NCBI GenBank assembly: GCA_037389465.1
Contig: JAZARR010000154.1
Span: 124,001 to 188,000, forward strand
Length of the DNA stretch: 64,000 nt
Origin: Baylisascaris procyonis
Taxonomy: Eukaryota > Nematoda > Chromadorea > Rhabditida > Ascarididae
Reading direction: 5' to 3'
The notes under the pieces were generated by a model, which saw only the letters and a list, made by a program, of their open reading frames with translations, was not told where the DNA came from and ran no database searches. This document shows, piece by piece, positions 63,880 through 64,000 of the stretch. Both the position numbers and the translations under genes were made by a program. The first letter of the stretch is position 1, and every line of letters begins with the position of its first letter.

Positions 63880-64000
63880 ATGGCGTCGGATCGGCCGGAG
63901 CATCGTCATTTGAAGATCGAGCCTGGTGAACCGAATGATATTTGGCCAGCTGAAAATTTATTACTTCAGAATCCTAACTTTAATTTCATTGCATATTTGA
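63880..64000 (+). CDS. 5' end of an unidentified plus-strand gene, cut by the window edge
   Basis: An ATG at 63880 opens a frame that runs 40 codons without a stop to the end of the window. It begins MASDRPEHRHLKIEPGEPND, and an in-frame stop lies about 46 bases upstream. The stretch 63855-63935 is more GC-rich than its surroundings, as coding DNA is here. LKIEPGE resembles a sumoylation consensus (hydrophobic-Lys-x-Glu) of the kind seen in transcription regulators, but 40 residues are too few to assign a family. A 74-codon frame starting at 63705 overlaps the region in another phase and looks like noise. Confidence 0.35.
   Translation, partial: MASDRPEHRHLKIEPGEPNDIWPAENLLLQNPNFNFIAYL

Overview
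The window is AT-rich metazoan DNA. It holds small exons (about 75-160 nt) split by much longer GT-AG introns, and it shows no bacterial gene organisation. Several features suggest a nematode or other helminth-like invertebrate: T-rich AG acceptors a few bases before start codons (the look of spliced-leader trans-splicing or of a 5'UTR intron), (AT)n microsatellites and no CpG islands. I cannot name the species.

All genes I can identify lie head to tail on the minus strand. From right to left they are: an eEF1A lysine methyltransferase (EEF1AKMT1/N6AMT2 family, 59.6-56.7 kb); an RMND1 (DUF155) mitochondrial-translation factor (54.1-47.8 kb); and three tandem paralogues of the branched-chain 2-oxoacid dehydrogenase E1 alpha subunit (BCKDHA), called here copy 3 (41.8-32.5 kb), copy 2 (24.8-14.2 kb) and copy 1 (8.85 kb to below 0.74 kb, last exon not visible). 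I rebuilt every exon by hand from splice sites and reading frame. Gaps between genes are 2.6-7.7 kb, too wide for a compact C. elegans-style operon.

The BCKDHA array is the main result. Copies 2 and 3 each have 11 coding exons and copy 1 has 10 visible. Exons 2-10 have exactly the same lengths and phases in all three copies, while intron lengths and sequences look unrelated. The duplications therefore look old, and all three frames look maintained. Copy 3 is the most conventional. Copy 2 has changed the K+-binding motif (SSPLATQ to SSPLANE) and uses a GC-AG intron. Copy 1 is the most divergent: it loses the second regulatory serine and has Asp in place of the first His of the phosphorylation loop, but keeps the catalytic His. 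E1 alpha pairs with E1 beta in the mitochondrial complex that commits branched-chain amino acids to oxidation or to branched-chain acyl-CoA products, so three alpha subunits could give alternative E1 enzymes.

Other content: a decayed plus-strand coding region nested in intron 4 of copy 2; a possible LTR fragment in intron 9 of copy 2; a cluster of four hairpins leading into a TATA box at 43.45-43.75 kb; isolated tight hairpins (25.3, 44.3 and 57.6 kb); a 150-bp fold-back element at 62.5 kb; an orphan plus-strand ORF at 61.3 kb; sense-strand polypurine tracts in many introns; and the first 40 codons of a possible plus-strand gene at the right edge. Most of the remaining sequence is intron or intergenic DNA in which I see nothing definite.
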